Notes under the pieces: generated by a model
What the model was told of the DNA's origin: nothing
Seen by the model: only the letters and a program-made list of their open reading frames with translations
Database searches by the model: none
Shown here: piece after piece, positions 1 through 9,659 of the stretch
Numbering within the stretch: the first letter of the stretch is position 1
How the letters are laid out: every line of letters starts with the position of its first letter
Position numbers and translations under genes: made by a program
Origin: Algoriphagus alkaliphilus
GTDB taxonomy: Bacteria > Bacteroidota > Bacteroidia > Cytophagales > Cyclobacteriaceae
NCBI RefSeq assembly: GCF_900103735.1
Contig: NZ_FMXE01000010.1
Coordinates: forward strand, 91,429-155,428
DNA: 64,000 nt
Direction: 5' to 3'

Positions 1-1437
1 AGTAGGTATGTCACTCCACTGCAGGTCATCAAGAAAAATAACCAAGGGGTGATCTGCTGTAGCAAAAACTTTAACGAAGTTCAGAAAGAGTATCAAAAAC
101 CGGTTTTGGGTTTCTGCCGGAGAAAGTTCCTGTACCGGGGCTTGTTTTCCGATGATCAGTTCCAATTCGGGAATCAAATCCACTATCAGTTGTCCGTTGG
201 TATCGAGTGCGGAGGATATTTTTGTGTTCCATTCGTCCAGTCGTTCTTTGGGTTCGCCCAACAATTGCCGGATCAAATCCCGAAATGCACTCGCTATCGC
301 GATATAAGCGGCATTTTGTCGAAACTGATCAAACTTTCCGTGAATGAGGTATCCTCTTTTTTTGGCAATGGACCGACCTAATTCTTGAACCAATACAGAT
401 TTTCCGACACCTGAGTAGCCTGACACCAAACAGAATTCCACTGAACCTGTGCTGGTATTTTCAAAGAAAGTCTCCAGCTTATGAAGCTCTTGAGCTCTTC
501 CATAGAGGCGTTGAGGAATTTGAAAAAGCTGGGATACATCCGAAAGGCCCAGCGAAAAAGCATCCGGATTTACCCCGTTTTGGAAGTTTTCACGCGCTTT
601 TTCCAAGTCCAATGCCAGTCCAAAACTACTTTGGTAACGGTCTTCGGCATTTTTTGCCATCAGTTTTTCGATGATGGCTGATACCATTTTTGGAATGGCA
701 CTATCAATGCTTACCGGCGCGGGAGCTTGCTTGCTGATGTGGCAGTGAACCCACTCCAAGGCATCTTTGGCGTTGAAGGGAAGCTTGCCTGTGAGAAGTT
801 GAAAGAAAGAAATACCGAGCGTATAGTAATCTGTGCGGTAATCAATGTCGCGGTTCATTCTTCCGGTTTGTTCCGGTGCCATGTAGGGGAGTGAGCCTTC
901 GATGTTGTTTAGGAAAGCAACATCCTGATGCTCCCTGGAAAGCTCAGATGAAGCACTGAAATCAATCAGCCGAAAATCGGCAGAGTGGGGATCGATCAGA
1001 ATATTTCGCGGGACGAGATCTTTATGAACAATCCCTTTTTCATGCATTTTGCCCAGAGACTTAACCAGAGGAATAGCAAGTGTAAAAAATTGGTCAAGGG
1101 GTAAAATTTGACCTGGAAAGGCTGCACTATGTTCTTCTAGAGAGATTCCAAACCGTTCCATTTCAATGGCCGATTTGCCATTTCCGAAATTGACCAAAGC
1201 GTTTGCCGCAATGATCCCTTCTCCCTGCAGTTTGGTGATGATTTGATATTCTCTACGAAGACTGGATAAGTGTTCTTTTTTGGGATATTGGTCAAGTAAA
1301 GTTTTTAAGACTACCTGAACGCCGTCTTTTTTTCTGGAGGCGAGGTACAAAATATGGGGAAAGGATTCTTTGATAATTTCCTCCACGACATATCCTGGGA
1401 TATCTTCAGTCAGTGGTATATCGTGGAGGTTTTTCAC
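1..1437 (-). CDS. Trifunctional Ser/Thr kinase / AAA ATPase sensor (partial)
   Basis: Only the first 479 codons are inside the window; the gene runs off the left edge. An N-terminal Hanks-type kinase domain shows HKDLVPRN as catalytic loop, DFS in place of DFG, and MAPEQ in the activation segment. It is followed by a P-loop ATPase (SGYSGVGKS, with LDDLQW as Walker B). This order is known from large kinase/AAA_16/GAF/histidine-kinase sensors, so a sensor half probably follows outside the window. The start is a GTG two codons after the TGA of the upstream gene, which is in the same frame, so no earlier start is possible. It is the last visible gene of a four-gene minus-strand operon. The kinase and ATPase calls are firm; the signal sensed is unknown. 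Confidence 0.85.
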   Translation of the reverse strand, partial: MKNLHDIPLTEDIPGYVVEEIIKESFPHILYLASRKKDGVQVVLKTLLDQYPKKEHLSSLRREYQIITKLQGEGIIAANALVNFGNGKSAIEMERFGISLEEHSAAFPGQILPLDQFFTLAIPLVKSLGKMHEKGIVHKDLVPRNILIDPHSADFRLIDFSASSELSREHQDVAFLNNIEGSLPYMAPEQTGRMNRDIDYRTDYYTLGISFFQLLTGKLPFNAKDALEWVHCHISKQAPAPVSIDSAIPKMVSAIIEKLMAKNAEDRYQSSFGLALDLEKARENFQNGVNPDAFSLGLSDVSQLFQIPQRLYGRAQELHKLETFFENTSTGSVEFCLVSGYSGVGKSVLVQELGRSIAKKRGYLIHGKFDQFRQNAAYIAIASAFRDLIRQLLGEPKERLDEWNTKISSALDTNGQLIVDLIPELELIIGKQAPVQELSPAETQNRFLILFLNFVKVFATADHPLVIFLDDLQWSDIPT

Positions 1438-1440
1438 AAA

Positions 1441-2157
1441 TCAAATATTGAAAAATTGTGCAATAGTTTTGTGATATTCTTCTTGTGCTTCGTGCTTCAG
1501 TGGATACCCATGTCCGCATAATGCATGTTTATATTGGACTTTTTTCAAGCGTTCAAAATCTTCAGGTTTTGGCTGGCTTTCATGAAGCCAAGCAAGTCCA
1601 AGTCCGGCTTTTTTGAAGAAATTCATTTTTTCCATAGTGGGTACAGTTTCCTCATCAAAAAACTGATCTGGTTCCACCCAGTTTTGAAGCGAATCGCAGG
1701 CAATCATGATTCCGCCTTCACGATCGAGCCGGAGGATGCCTTCGGGTCTGGCTACAGTTTTGAATTCAAATAAGGTGCAGTCACCGAAAGGCATTTCTCC
1801 GCCTTCCCGGAGTTCCTTGTCTACAGTCAGTCCCTCCTGAACTCTCATGCCAGGCATTGCCCAAAATTTAGCCTTGTAGCGATCTACATAAAACGGATCA
1901 TCCACTCCGTGCATATCACCGATCCTTACCACATTGATTACCTTACCCAGAAGATCCAGCTCGGCCAGGGCTTCATCTTTCAGTCGGACAGAGTTGATGA
2001 TGGTAAGGTTTCCGTTTTCTCTAACGACGGTCATATTGCGGCTGAATTGCCACATCGAACCAAAGAATTCATTTTTCATCGTCCCGGTAACGAAAAATAC
2101 ATCTTTAAAAACCTCCTGAATTGGGCCATGGGGCATGGCCTCTTGATAGTTTTTCAT
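1441..2157 (-). CDS. MBL-fold-like hypothetical protein
   Basis: This 238-residue protein has the strand pattern of a metallo-beta-lactamase fold: DVFFVTGTM, an NLTIINSV strand, a degenerate metal loop MHGVDDPFY where HxHxDH is expected, MIACDSLQNW, and a terminal CGHGYPL resembling the last His motif. Several usual metal ligands are absent, so it may bind metal differently or not be a hydrolase. No signal peptide is visible. It lies 60 bases after the cyclotransferase-like gene and directly before the kinase gene, which suggests cotranscription. The fold assignment is by eye; the function is unknown. Confidence 0.55.
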   Translation of the reverse strand: MKNYQEAMPHGPIQEVFKDVFFVTGTMKNEFFGSMWQFSRNMTVVRENGNLTIINSVRLKDEALAELDLLGKVINVVRIGDMHGVDDPFYVDRYKAKFWAMPGMRVQEGLTVDKELREGGEMPFGDCTLFEFKTVARPEGILRLDREGGIMIACDSLQNWVEPDQFFDEETVPTMEKMNFFKKAGLGLAWLHESQPKPEDFERLKKVQYKHALCGHGYPLKHEAQEEYHKTIAQFFNI

Positions 2158-2217
2158 GTTGTTGTTTGGTTGGGTTAAAGTTGTTTGGTTTTTCTTAAAT
2201 ATCTTTAAATGTACAAG

Positions 2218-3012
2218 TTAAGCAGGATCGGATAGATACCTTCCTGCATAGCTGAATTCTTGACTATACTCATTCAAGTAGGCATTTAGATAGGTTTGGA
2301 CGGGTTTGGAAATTCGTCCCAATTTGACATCTTCCAAAGTTTCGGTCCCGGTGCTGGTATCGTGTCGTTTCACATGGAAAAGTGTCATGTCTTTGCCTCC
2401 AAATAGTCCTTCAATCACTTTCAATTTTGGCCGGGCTTTGCTCATATCGAATACTGCTCCCAGCAGTGCCGTAAGGTGCTTGTGTTGGGCCAAAGTCTCT
2501 GAAGTATAAATCGGGAAATTTCCAGCAGGAGCTTCAAATACAGGATACACGATTTCAGGTAAAAGCGAGTAGGAGCTAAGGTTGTAAATATAAGATTCAC
2601 TAAGTTCTGCGGCCCTTGCCCCTTTCAACAGGATGTTTAAATACCTGCGGGTGGGAAGACAAGAATTATCCAGGTAATCCGGCATGCCGATATAGGCAAA
2701 TGCTTTTATTATGCCAGAGGCGGTCTCCAATTGTACCTCAACGCGGTCATAGGCTACTCCGAATGATTCCATAGCATCCATCGAAGCTAGCTGATCATCG
2801 TGGCACAAATGAACCACACCTTCGACCAGGTCATCCTCATTATTGGAGCGTGCTATATTTCCCATTCCTCCCTCGTGCCGAAACCAATGCTGGACATTAA
2901 ATGTAAGTTTCCAGCCTCTCAGGATCGCTTTTTGGGAATGGATTGGATCCACTCCTTTTGCCCTCAGAGAAATCAGATTCATATTTGACCCGTATCCGAA
3001 ATAGTAGAACAT
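2218..3012 (-). CDS. Gamma-glutamylcyclotransferase-like (GGCT/AIG2) protein
   Basis: The N-terminus carries the family signature YFGYGSNM (residues 4-11), the substrate-binding loop of the GGCT/AIG2 fold. A Glu at about residue 82, in MDAMESFGVAYDRVEV, matches the position of the catalytic acid. Family members form 5-oxoproline from gamma-glutamyl amines or dipeptides. The protein has 264 residues, about 100 more than a minimal domain; the C-terminal half is unassigned. Its ATG is two bases after the stop of the upstream gene, so the two are very likely translated from one message. The exact substrate is not known. Confidence 0.75.
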   Translation of the reverse strand: MFYYFGYGSNMNLISLRAKGVDPIHSQKAILRGWKLTFNVQHWFRHEGGMGNIARSNNEDDLVEGVVHLCHDDQLASMDAMESFGVAYDRVEVQLETASGIIKAFAYIGMPDYLDNSCLPTRRYLNILLKGARAAELSESYIYNLSSYSLLPEIVYPVFEAPAGNFPIYTSETLAQHKHLTALLGAVFDMSKARPKLKVIEGLFGGKDMTLFHVKRHDTSTGTETLEDVKLGRISKPVQTYLNAYLNEYSQEFSYAGRYLSDPA

Positions 3013-3014
3013 TC

Positions 3015-4040
3015 CTATTGATTGAAATTGTACGCTTTGTCTTCCTGGTCCATGATTCTTTGGAAATCGGGATTATCAGTCCAGAACACGTTCAGGGATT
3101 CGAGAATTTCCTCTGATCTCCCGTTGAAGTTTTCCGTCATTCTTGCCTGCCATCCGGTTGCAATTAAGTCCTGCATTAAAATCTCCCTTTTTTCATCGGA
3201 ATAGGGCTTATTGGTATAATAAAGGTATTGACTGGGGTGGTTGGCGATTAAGAATGGAGTGATGGTATCATCATCGTAGAGTTTGAGCTTCAGTACAGAA
3301 AGGGTCTTGGGTTTTTCGGGGATCTGATCCGGAAACAATTTTTGTAGCAAATCATGTACTGGTGACCCACAAGCGACAACAGGCTGAGTGTGATACCCAT
3401 CAGAGGTAAGGCGCGCCTGAAGCATCTTTTTGACATAGGGTGCGAAAGTGTCATTAAAAGGTTCGATTCCCTGCATATCACCTCCGGGAGCTCCAATTGG
3501 AACACAATCCACAATGCTTTCGAATTTGGGAAAATCTGCAGGGTTCAAATCGTTGTAACCCAGTAAGTTTTCCCAGCGTCGGTTGGTTGGCGAAAAAATA
3601 TAATCTGAGTAGATAAATGCTTCAATAGGAGGAAAATGCAGCATTTGTACCGATTTGACTTTAGCCAAAGAAAGTCCCCAAGGCAGCATGAATTGCATTC
3701 CCTTGCCCGTGGTTTTTATTACCTGATCGAGCTTTTCCTGATTTTGTTGGAGGATCTCCAAGGCAAGTGTTCCGGCCTCGATGAAGTCAGGAATGCATTG
3801 GCGATACTGACTTAGGTCATGATGAGGGCTGGAGATTTTGAGGTTGTAGCTATCCCCGATTTTCCAGACCTTGGCCCAGGCCCCAAATAAGCCGTCTCGT
3901 TGGAGCGTTTGGTTGATGAAATGCCCGATGTAAGTCTCCAGAGAAGTCATTCCATCGGCTGATTTTTCGGGAGTAAATGAAAAAAGCCGGGAAAGAAATT
4001 CTTCACTAAAATTTAATCCGATGTCGATTGTGTTTTCCAT
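3015..4040 (-). CDS. Hypothetical protein
   Basis: I do not recognise this 341-residue protein. It has no signal peptide and no membrane segment, and looks globular and cytoplasmic, with many aromatic residues. Cysteines are few and show no metal-binding pattern. It is the first gene of the minus-strand operon that runs through the cyclotransferase-like and MBL-like genes into the kinase. The 220-base gap before the plus-strand gene at 4262 would hold the operon promoter. Confidence 0.7.
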   Translation of the reverse strand: MENTIDIGLNFSEEFLSRLFSFTPEKSADGMTSLETYIGHFINQTLQRDGLFGAWAKVWKIGDSYNLKISSPHHDLSQYRQCIPDFIEAGTLALEILQQNQEKLDQVIKTTGKGMQFMLPWGLSLAKVKSVQMLHFPPIEAFIYSDYIFSPTNRRWENLLGYNDLNPADFPKFESIVDCVPIGAPGGDMQGIEPFNDTFAPYVKKMLQARLTSDGYHTQPVVACGSPVHDLLQKLFPDQIPEKPKTLSVLKLKLYDDDTITPFLIANHPSQYLYYTNKPYSDEKREILMQDLIATGWQARMTENFNGRSEEILESLNVFWTDNPDFQRIMDQEDKAYNFNQ

Positions 4041-4261
4041 CTATTGAGAATAAAAGTAATGTTTGGAACTAAATTGAATTACGTTTTTGCCATTAATTGG
4101 CTGTAAGAAAAAATTAAATCGCATTTGAATGTTTGGCGGAATAATATAGGATTTTTTCCAGAATAATTTACTTAATTTAAGCAGTATTTAATACAATTTT
4201 GATTTGTGTACCGAAAGTAATTTCGAGCTTCTTCTCATATTTTTCATAAAAAGCCATTCCT

Positions 4262-6406
4262 ATGAGTACTTTCCTTATCAGCAGATGTAAATCAGACAGC
4301 AAATACCTGGTCTGGAGTTTCAACACCGAAAAACAGGAGTTTTTTCGTTCCGTTTCGATTTCCAAAGATGCCGAGTATAATCCTACACTCAAATTCGCTC
4401 CGATTGGAGGATATGTATTGGAATGGGGTCCCGGTATGGATGCGGTAAATGGAAAAAATTACCCCTATAAGCTTTTTGAATTTGATCCGACTTCCTCAGA
4501 TCCCCTCAATGGAAAGGCAATCCAACAGGGAGTTTGGTCCTCCAAGAAGTTTTGGGGCTACCGTGCTCACTATTCCGATAATCCAAAGGAGCAAAATGAG
4601 TTACCTCTCATTTCAATGGGTAATTTCATGTTGTTTTTCATTGGTGGAAAAGGAAGAGGCACCTACATGCTGTATAACTTTGATCCCAATTCCGCCAATC
4701 CCAATACGACGGATCCCATACCTTCAACTTATACGCCCCAAGGCGGCTTCCCTACGATACAGCAAGGCCATGAATTGGTCTGTATGAATAACTATGTCAT
4801 TGACAGGCATGGTGATGGAACCAATGTCAGAATTTGGAGTTTTGATCCCCAAAATACTGTCCCACTCTCCATTCCGGAAGTCTGGAGTGGAAAGTGGAAT
4901 GGAATTGACTCCCGGCATCAATTAGTGTCGGTAGGCGATAAAATCCTGACTTGGATCCCGGGAGAATCAGTTTATAAGCTTTGGTCTTTTAACCCTCATT
5001 CAGAAGTTCCATTTGAGGAATTGGCTATTGGCAAATTACCGGATGAGATCAAAAACAGTGATTCCTTAGTAGCCATCCAAAGCAAAACACAGATCGAGGC
5101 TGAAGGCGATATTCAGCCGGCGACGATGGACTACATGAGGTCCAAAATCAAGCATGTGGTTTATTACATGTTGGAGAGTAGGTCTTTTGATAATGTATGT
5201 GGGTGGCTATATGAAAAAAATCAGGCTGCCCTCAATTATATCGGTTCTGACAAGCCTTTCGAGGGAGCAAGCAGCCAGAACTTTAATATGGACGGAGAAA
5301 AGAAAGCTTTCCAGAGCAAATTTCATGATGGGCAGCTGAGTAATCAGTGGGATTTATCGGATCAAAAGCAAGACCCATTCCATGACAACTCGGATGGGTT
5401 GCAGCAAATGTTCTACAACGGATATCCGGGCTATCCTGGCAAGGCTAAGCCAGATATGGGAGGTTTTGTTCAGAATAATTCCAGTGACGATGTCATGCTC
5501 AGTTTGACACCCGAGCAGCTTCCGATTCTCAATGGACTCGCGGAGAATTTTGCCATAAGCGATGAATGGTTTTGCTCGGTGCCCGGTGGTACCGACATCA
5601 ACCGAGCGTTTGCGCATACAGGATCAGCAATGAATCGACTGGATACTTGGGAGGGAGGAAATATTTATCAAAATTGGAATCAGTACCCTCATCGTCCTTC
5701 GCTTTGGAAGGTACTTTGGAATAATGGGATCAAAGACTGGAAAATTTATAATGCCATTGAATGGACCAATCACCCATTCACTTACCACCTATATTTAGAA
5801 GGCCAAGTCCCCAGCATCGATGCCAACTCCAAGAATTACCTGGATAGCGTGGATAACTTTGTCACTCAGGCCAAGTCAGGTTCTCTCCCAAGTTTCAGCT
5901 TTTTGGAACCGGTGTGGATTGCTCCCGTGGGGACCTCTTCTTATCATCCCGGCGCAAGTATGGTTCCGGCAGAAGTGACACTGAACACCATCTATGAAGC
6001 CATCAAGTCAGGTCCTCATTGGGAGGACACCTTGTTTGTGATCACATTTTCCAAAAATGGAGGGATATACGATCATGTAGTCCCACCTTATGCGGCCAAG
6101 CCTTGGCCAAATGACTGGGCGGATGGGTTTGAATTTGATCTGATGGGGCCAAGAGTCCCTACCATTATGGTCTCACCCTGGATTAAGAAAAACACGGTTT
6201 TCAGATCAGGAGGGCCAAAACCATACGACTCTACTTCATTTGCAGCGACACTGCTTCAATGGTATGGAATTCCAAAAACCCGATGGGGGTTGGGAGACCG
6301 AATGGATCAAGCACCTACATTTGAGGGGATATTTCAGGAAAATGAAGCAAGAAATGATGCTCCTACACTTCAACCTCCCTATGACAAAGGATTTCCCCAA
6401 AAGTGA
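4262..6406 (+). CDS. Phospholipase C / acid phosphatase-family protein with altered metal ligands
   Basis: Residues from about 295 onward match the phosphoesterase family of non-haemolytic phospholipase C and AcpA: KIKHVVYYMLESRSFDNV, CSVPGGTDINR, then IYDHVVPP, GPRVPTIMVSPW and a C-terminal DSTSFAATLLQWYGI. In active members the metal is held by the E-N of 'ENRSFD' and a D-E pair before 'xGG.YDH'. Here these read E305-S306 and S597-K598, so three of four ligands differ. Residues 1-260 hold five repeats of the form Y-x-L-W-S-F-N/D-P, near residues 15, 69, 135, 188 and 238, suggesting a propeller-like or lectin-like domain. No signal peptide is seen. The family call is firm; activity is doubtful. 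Confidence 0.8.
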   Translation: MSTFLISRCKSDSKYLVWSFNTEKQEFFRSVSISKDAEYNPTLKFAPIGGYVLEWGPGMDAVNGKNYPYKLFEFDPTSSDPLNGKAIQQGVWSSKKFWGYRAHYSDNPKEQNELPLISMGNFMLFFIGGKGRGTYMLYNFDPNSANPNTTDPIPSTYTPQGGFPTIQQGHELVCMNNYVIDRHGDGTNVRIWSFDPQNTVPLSIPEVWSGKWNGIDSRHQLVSVGDKILTWIPGESVYKLWSFNPHSEVPFEELAIGKLPDEIKNSDSLVAIQSKTQIEAEGDIQPATMDYMRSKIKHVVYYMLESRSFDNVCGWLYEKNQAALNYIGSDKPFEGASSQNFNMDGEKKAFQSKFHDGQLSNQWDLSDQKQDPFHDNSDGLQQMFYNGYPGYPGKAKPDMGGFVQNNSSDDVMLSLTPEQLPILNGLAENFAISDEWFCSVPGGTDINRAFAHTGSAMNRLDTWEGGNIYQNWNQYPHRPSLWKVLWNNGIKDWKIYNAIEWTNHPFTYHLYLEGQVPSIDANSKNYLDSVDNFVTQAKSGSLPSFSFLEPVWIAPVGTSSYHPGASMVPAEVTLNTIYEAIKSGPHWEDTLFVITFSKNGGIYDHVVPPYAAKPWPNDWADGFEFDLMGPRVPTIMVSPWIKKNTVFRSGGPKPYDSTSFAATLLQWYGIPKTRWGLGDRMDQAPTFEGIFQENEARNDAPTLQPPYDKGFPQK

Positions 6407-6503
6407 GATTGTTTCAGTTTATTTTCTCTGTAGGATGAAATTCACTGGACACCTTAGTGCAATTCAAACTATTTCCAGTTAATTTTTTTCGTAAAGAAAT
6501 TTT

Positions 6504-7574
6504 ATGAATCGCCTACAAGATATAGCCAACTTTCTGATCATAGTAGTACTGGGTGGTATCCTATTAATCGAAGGTGCATTTATCTTGGTGCCGCTAGTTT
6601 GGGGAGTTTTTTTCGCGTTTGCATTGTATCCTGTTTCATCATGGATTGAGCGCAAAAGGATACCCCGTGGATTAGCTATTTTTTCGAGTATTTTAATTGT
6701 TGGCCTGGTTTATCTTGGGGTGTTCTATTTACTTATCAATCAAATGGTTGGTTTGATAAAGGAAATTCCTGAAATCGGTAATAATCTTGAGGAAAAGCTT
6801 GGTAGATATATCGATGAACTCGGCCTTTTGATTGGGGAAGACTTGGAAGATCCCGGGAATAAGATTTCATTGCTACCCAGTGGCAACTTCAATCAGACCC
6901 TACTCGCAACTGGAAAGTCATTGACTTTGGCAGGAATTGTGCCTCTTTTTACATTCTTATTGATGTATTACAAGGATTTTTTTATCGAATTTTTAGTTCG
7001 GTTTTCATCCAAAAACAAGGAGCTCATTCTCAATTGGGCCACGGACTCAGGTCATATTATCCAGTCTTACCTTGCCGGGATAATCCGGGTGACGGGGATA
7101 GTAGCGCTAATGGCGGGGCTTTTCTTCTACCTGATGGGAATCAAGTATTTTATATTGTTTGCTTTATTTATCGCGATCATGAATCTGATTCCTTACGTGG
7201 GGGTTTTTATCTCCTCCTTTTTTGTCATTCTATATGTGTTTCTTACCACAGATTCCTTGTTCCCGCCGGTTTTGACCTTTGCTGTTCTATGGGGAATTCA
7301 ACTTCTTGAAAATAATTTAATCACGCCCTTGGTAGTTGGGTCAAAAGTTAGGGTGAATGCCCTAGCTGTGATTTTAGCCATATTACTGGGAGGTTGGCTG
7401 TGGGGGATATCCGGAATGGTACTTTTCATTCCATTAGTGGGAGTTTTGAAAATTACCCTAGAAAGGAGTCAATCTCTGAAAGCATTTGCGTATTTGTTGG
7501 GAGATGACATTCCGATATCAGAGGAAAAGGAGAATTTCTGGAAACTGTTGCAAAAACGGATTCAAAAAAAATAA
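6504..7574 (+). CDS. AI-2E family transporter (PerM-like permease)
   Basis: The 356-residue protein is mostly hydrophobic, with helices at the N-terminus, a soluble stretch at about 90-130, and a C-terminal block of helices including a GIKYFILFALFIAIMNLIPY-type segment and GVFI, followed by a conserved LLENN motif. This is the AI-2E/PerM exporter family; substrates vary and include autoinducer-2 or Na+/H+ exchange. It ends just before a strong Rho-independent terminator. A second member of the family lies at 58663-59757. Confidence 0.88.
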   Translation: MNRLQDIANFLIIVVLGGILLIEGAFILVPLVWGVFFAFALYPVSSWIERKRIPRGLAIFSSILIVGLVYLGVFYLLINQMVGLIKEIPEIGNNLEEKLGRYIDELGLLIGEDLEDPGNKISLLPSGNFNQTLLATGKSLTLAGIVPLFTFLLMYYKDFFIEFLVRFSSKNKELILNWATDSGHIIQSYLAGIIRVTGIVALMAGLFFYLMGIKYFILFALFIAIMNLIPYVGVFISSFFVILYVFLTTDSLFPPVLTFAVLWGIQLLENNLITPLVVGSKVRVNALAVILAILLGGWLWGISGMVLFIPLVGVLKITLERSQSLKAFAYLLGDDIPISEEKENFWKLLQKRIQKK

Positions 7575-7600
7575 AAAAGCAGACCATTTGGTCTGCTTTT
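7573..7600 (+). terminator. Rho-independent terminator after AI-2E gene
   Basis: A perfect stem GCAGACC/GGTCTGC with loop ATTT is flanked by six A and four T. It starts at the stop codon of the permease gene and stands between it and the convergent tRNA-Leu gene. Confidence 0.9.
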
Positions 7601-7609
7601 GAAATATTG

Positions 7610-7691
7610 TGCGGATGAAAAGATTCGAACTTTCACACCCGAAGGCGCTGCCACCTGAAAGCAGTGCGTCTACCAATTTCGCCACATCCGC
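7610..7691 (-). tRNA. tRNA-Leu (anticodon CAG)
   Basis: Read on the minus strand, an 82-nt cloverleaf is present: acceptor GCGGATG pairs with CATCCGC, the D-arm holds TTGGTAGACGC, the anticodon stem CTGCT/GGCAG encloses loop TTCAGGT with anticodon CAG, and there is a long variable arm (GCGCC...TTCGG) and a GTTCGAATC T-loop. The discriminator is A and CCA is not encoded. The long variable arm and loop identify leucine rather than serine. Confidence 0.92.
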
Positions 7692-7801
7692 ATCATTCGA
7701 TTGGTTTACAAATAAAGTAAAACTCTGACACCTAAACTAAACGAGAACTCAATAAAATTGAGCTTAGCTTAGCTCCTTTCATAAATAGCTTTGACAGCCA
7801 A

Positions 7802-9223
7802 TCACTTCCATAAATCGGTGTTTTCAATCCCAACATTCTTTGCTATAAATACAGGGTCTTTTCCGGCTTTTCGTTGTTTTTTGTAATCTTCAAAAGCCAT
7901 ATATGCGGGTTTTCGGAGTAATAGTATGGCTATGATATTCAACCATGCCATTATTCCAACACCGATGTCTCCGAGAGTCCAGGCTATTTCTGCGGTTTTT
8001 ATAGAACCATAAAATGTTGCGATAAGGATCGCTGACTGGAGTAATTTGATTGCCAATTTGGAGGATTTGTTTCGGGTTAGATAGCTCAGATTAGCCTCTG
8101 CGATAAAGTAATAAGCCATAATAGTAGTAAATGCAAAAAATAAAAGAGAGACGGCAATGAATCCTTTTCCAATACTGGGGAAGTGGGTGCCAATCGCATA
8201 CTGCGTGTATTCGGGACCAAATGGAACACCAGGCAGGTTTTCTACAATAAAGCCGCCCTCAGGATTCACTACATTGAATTGTCCGGTGAATAAAATCATC
8301 AGGGCTGTAGCAGTGCAAACAAATAAAGTATCAACGTAAACGGAAAATGCCTGTACCAATCCTTGTTTCACCGGGTGAGAGGCCTCAGCAGCAGCGGCAG
8401 CATGAGGTGCAGTGCCTTGACCCGCTTCATTGGAGTAGATTCCACGCTTTACACCCCAAGCAATCGCCATCCCGAACACCCCGCTGTAAGTAGCCTCCAG
8501 ATTAAATGCAGACTTGAAGATCATGGCAAAAACAGCAGGCACTTCTGTAATATTGATAACGATGATAATAACGGCCATTAGAATATAGGTCATGGCCATA
8601 AACGGAACGACTATTTCGGCGACTTTGCTAATCCGTTTTACGCCGCCAAGAATAATCAAGCCAAGAAAAAATGTGACGACTATTCCAGAGTAAAGAACAG
8701 GGATGTCAAAAGCATTATTTGCACTTAGTGCAATACTGTTACTTTGAACCCCGGGAAGAAATAGAACGGTGCTCAGAATAGTCGCAACAGCAAAAATTAC
8801 CGCGTACCATTTTATGCCTAGTCCTTTTTCGATGTAGTATGCGGGACCACCTCGGTAAAGCCCATTATTTACTTCTTTGTAGATCTGGCCAAGTGTAGAT
8901 TCAATAAATGCCGAAGAAGCACCCAAAAATGCGATTACCCACATCCAGAAAATCGCCCCGGGACCACCCATGGCAATCGCTGTGGCAACTCCTGCAATAT
9001 TGCCAGTGCCCACTCTACCGGAAATTGCTATTGCAAAAGCCTGAAAAGAAGAAACGCCTTTTTCAGAGGACTTTCCTCCAAAAAGCAGACGGATCATTTC
9101 CTGGAAATAGGTGATTTGAACAAATTTGGTTGCAAAAGAAAAGTAAACTCCTGCCGCCAGACACAAAAATATCAAGGCATTACTCCAAATAATACCATTG
9201 ATTGTATCAATTATCTCCTTCAT
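7802..9223 (-). CDS. Alanine/glycine:sodium symporter (AGCS family)
   Basis: The 473-residue membrane protein has about ten hydrophobic helices and the AGCS signatures: GRVGTGNIAGVATAIAMGGP near residues 70-90, SNEAGQGTAPHAAAAAEASHPVKQG in the middle (central residues conserved), and DTLFVCTATALMI. The family takes up alanine or glycine with Na+. It is a single-gene unit facing away from the tRNA-Pro region, with tRNA-Leu downstream. The substrate within the family is not certain. Confidence 0.92.
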   Translation of the reverse strand: MKEIIDTINGIIWSNALIFLCLAAGVYFSFATKFVQITYFQEMIRLLFGGKSSEKGVSSFQAFAIAISGRVGTGNIAGVATAIAMGGPGAIFWMWVIAFLGASSAFIESTLGQIYKEVNNGLYRGGPAYYIEKGLGIKWYAVIFAVATILSTVLFLPGVQSNSIALSANNAFDIPVLYSGIVVTFFLGLIILGGVKRISKVAEIVVPFMAMTYILMAVIIIVINITEVPAVFAMIFKSAFNLEATYSGVFGMAIAWGVKRGIYSNEAGQGTAPHAAAAAEASHPVKQGLVQAFSVYVDTLFVCTATALMILFTGQFNVVNPEGGFIVENLPGVPFGPEYTQYAIGTHFPSIGKGFIAVSLLFFAFTTIMAYYFIAEANLSYLTRNKSSKLAIKLLQSAILIATFYGSIKTAEIAWTLGDIGVGIMAWLNIIAILLLRKPAYMAFEDYKKQRKAGKDPVFIAKNVGIENTDLWK

Positions 9224-9493
9224 AAATTAGATTATATTTTCTTTAAGGTTTTATTTTTTAGAAATCAAGCATTGAAATAGGGGCTAAGTAGCGGAAAAAT
9301 TGTGAATAACTTGATGAATGGGTTGAAAAATGAGGGGATTTGGTTTTGAGTGCAGGTTAAGATAGGGCATGGTAGAGGGAGGGATTTTGCTTTGTTGGGT
9401 TCTCTCAAATGACATAGAAAATCACAGATATTTGGATTTTTTAAATCAATCAATAGCCACTGGATTTTCATCCAAAGGCTATATGAAACTAAG

Positions 9494-9582
9494 TCGGGGT
9501 GGCAGTCCCGAAAGCTTTCGGGAGAACCTACGACCTTCCCGATCTGAATCGGGAAGCGATACCGGGCTACGCCACAACCCTC
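9494..9582 (-). pseudogene. Decayed tRNA-Pro copy carrying palindromes
   Basis: This stretch and its 3' flank repeat the tRNA-Pro gene region at 9660-9733, offset by 166 bases. The D-arm (AGCCCGGTATCGC) and T-arm start (GGTCGTAGGTTC) match. The anticodon arm is replaced by TTCCCGAT-CTGA-ATCGGGAA (9536-9555) and the T-loop by a perfect 18-base palindrome (9506-9523). The acceptor stem no longer pairs well. It cannot be a working proline tRNA. Confidence 0.75.
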
Positions 9583-9659
9583 AGATTAAGCAAAAGGATG
9601 GGAAGGAAAAAGGCAAAAAAAAGCCTCTGGATTTTTATCCAAAGGTTATTGAAACTAAG

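Noticed and set aside
1438..1443. Stop-codon readthrough or selenocysteine joining the MBL-like gene to the kinase
   Set aside because: The TGA is in frame with both genes, but a GTG start two codons later gives a natural kinase N-terminus and no recoding hairpin is evident.
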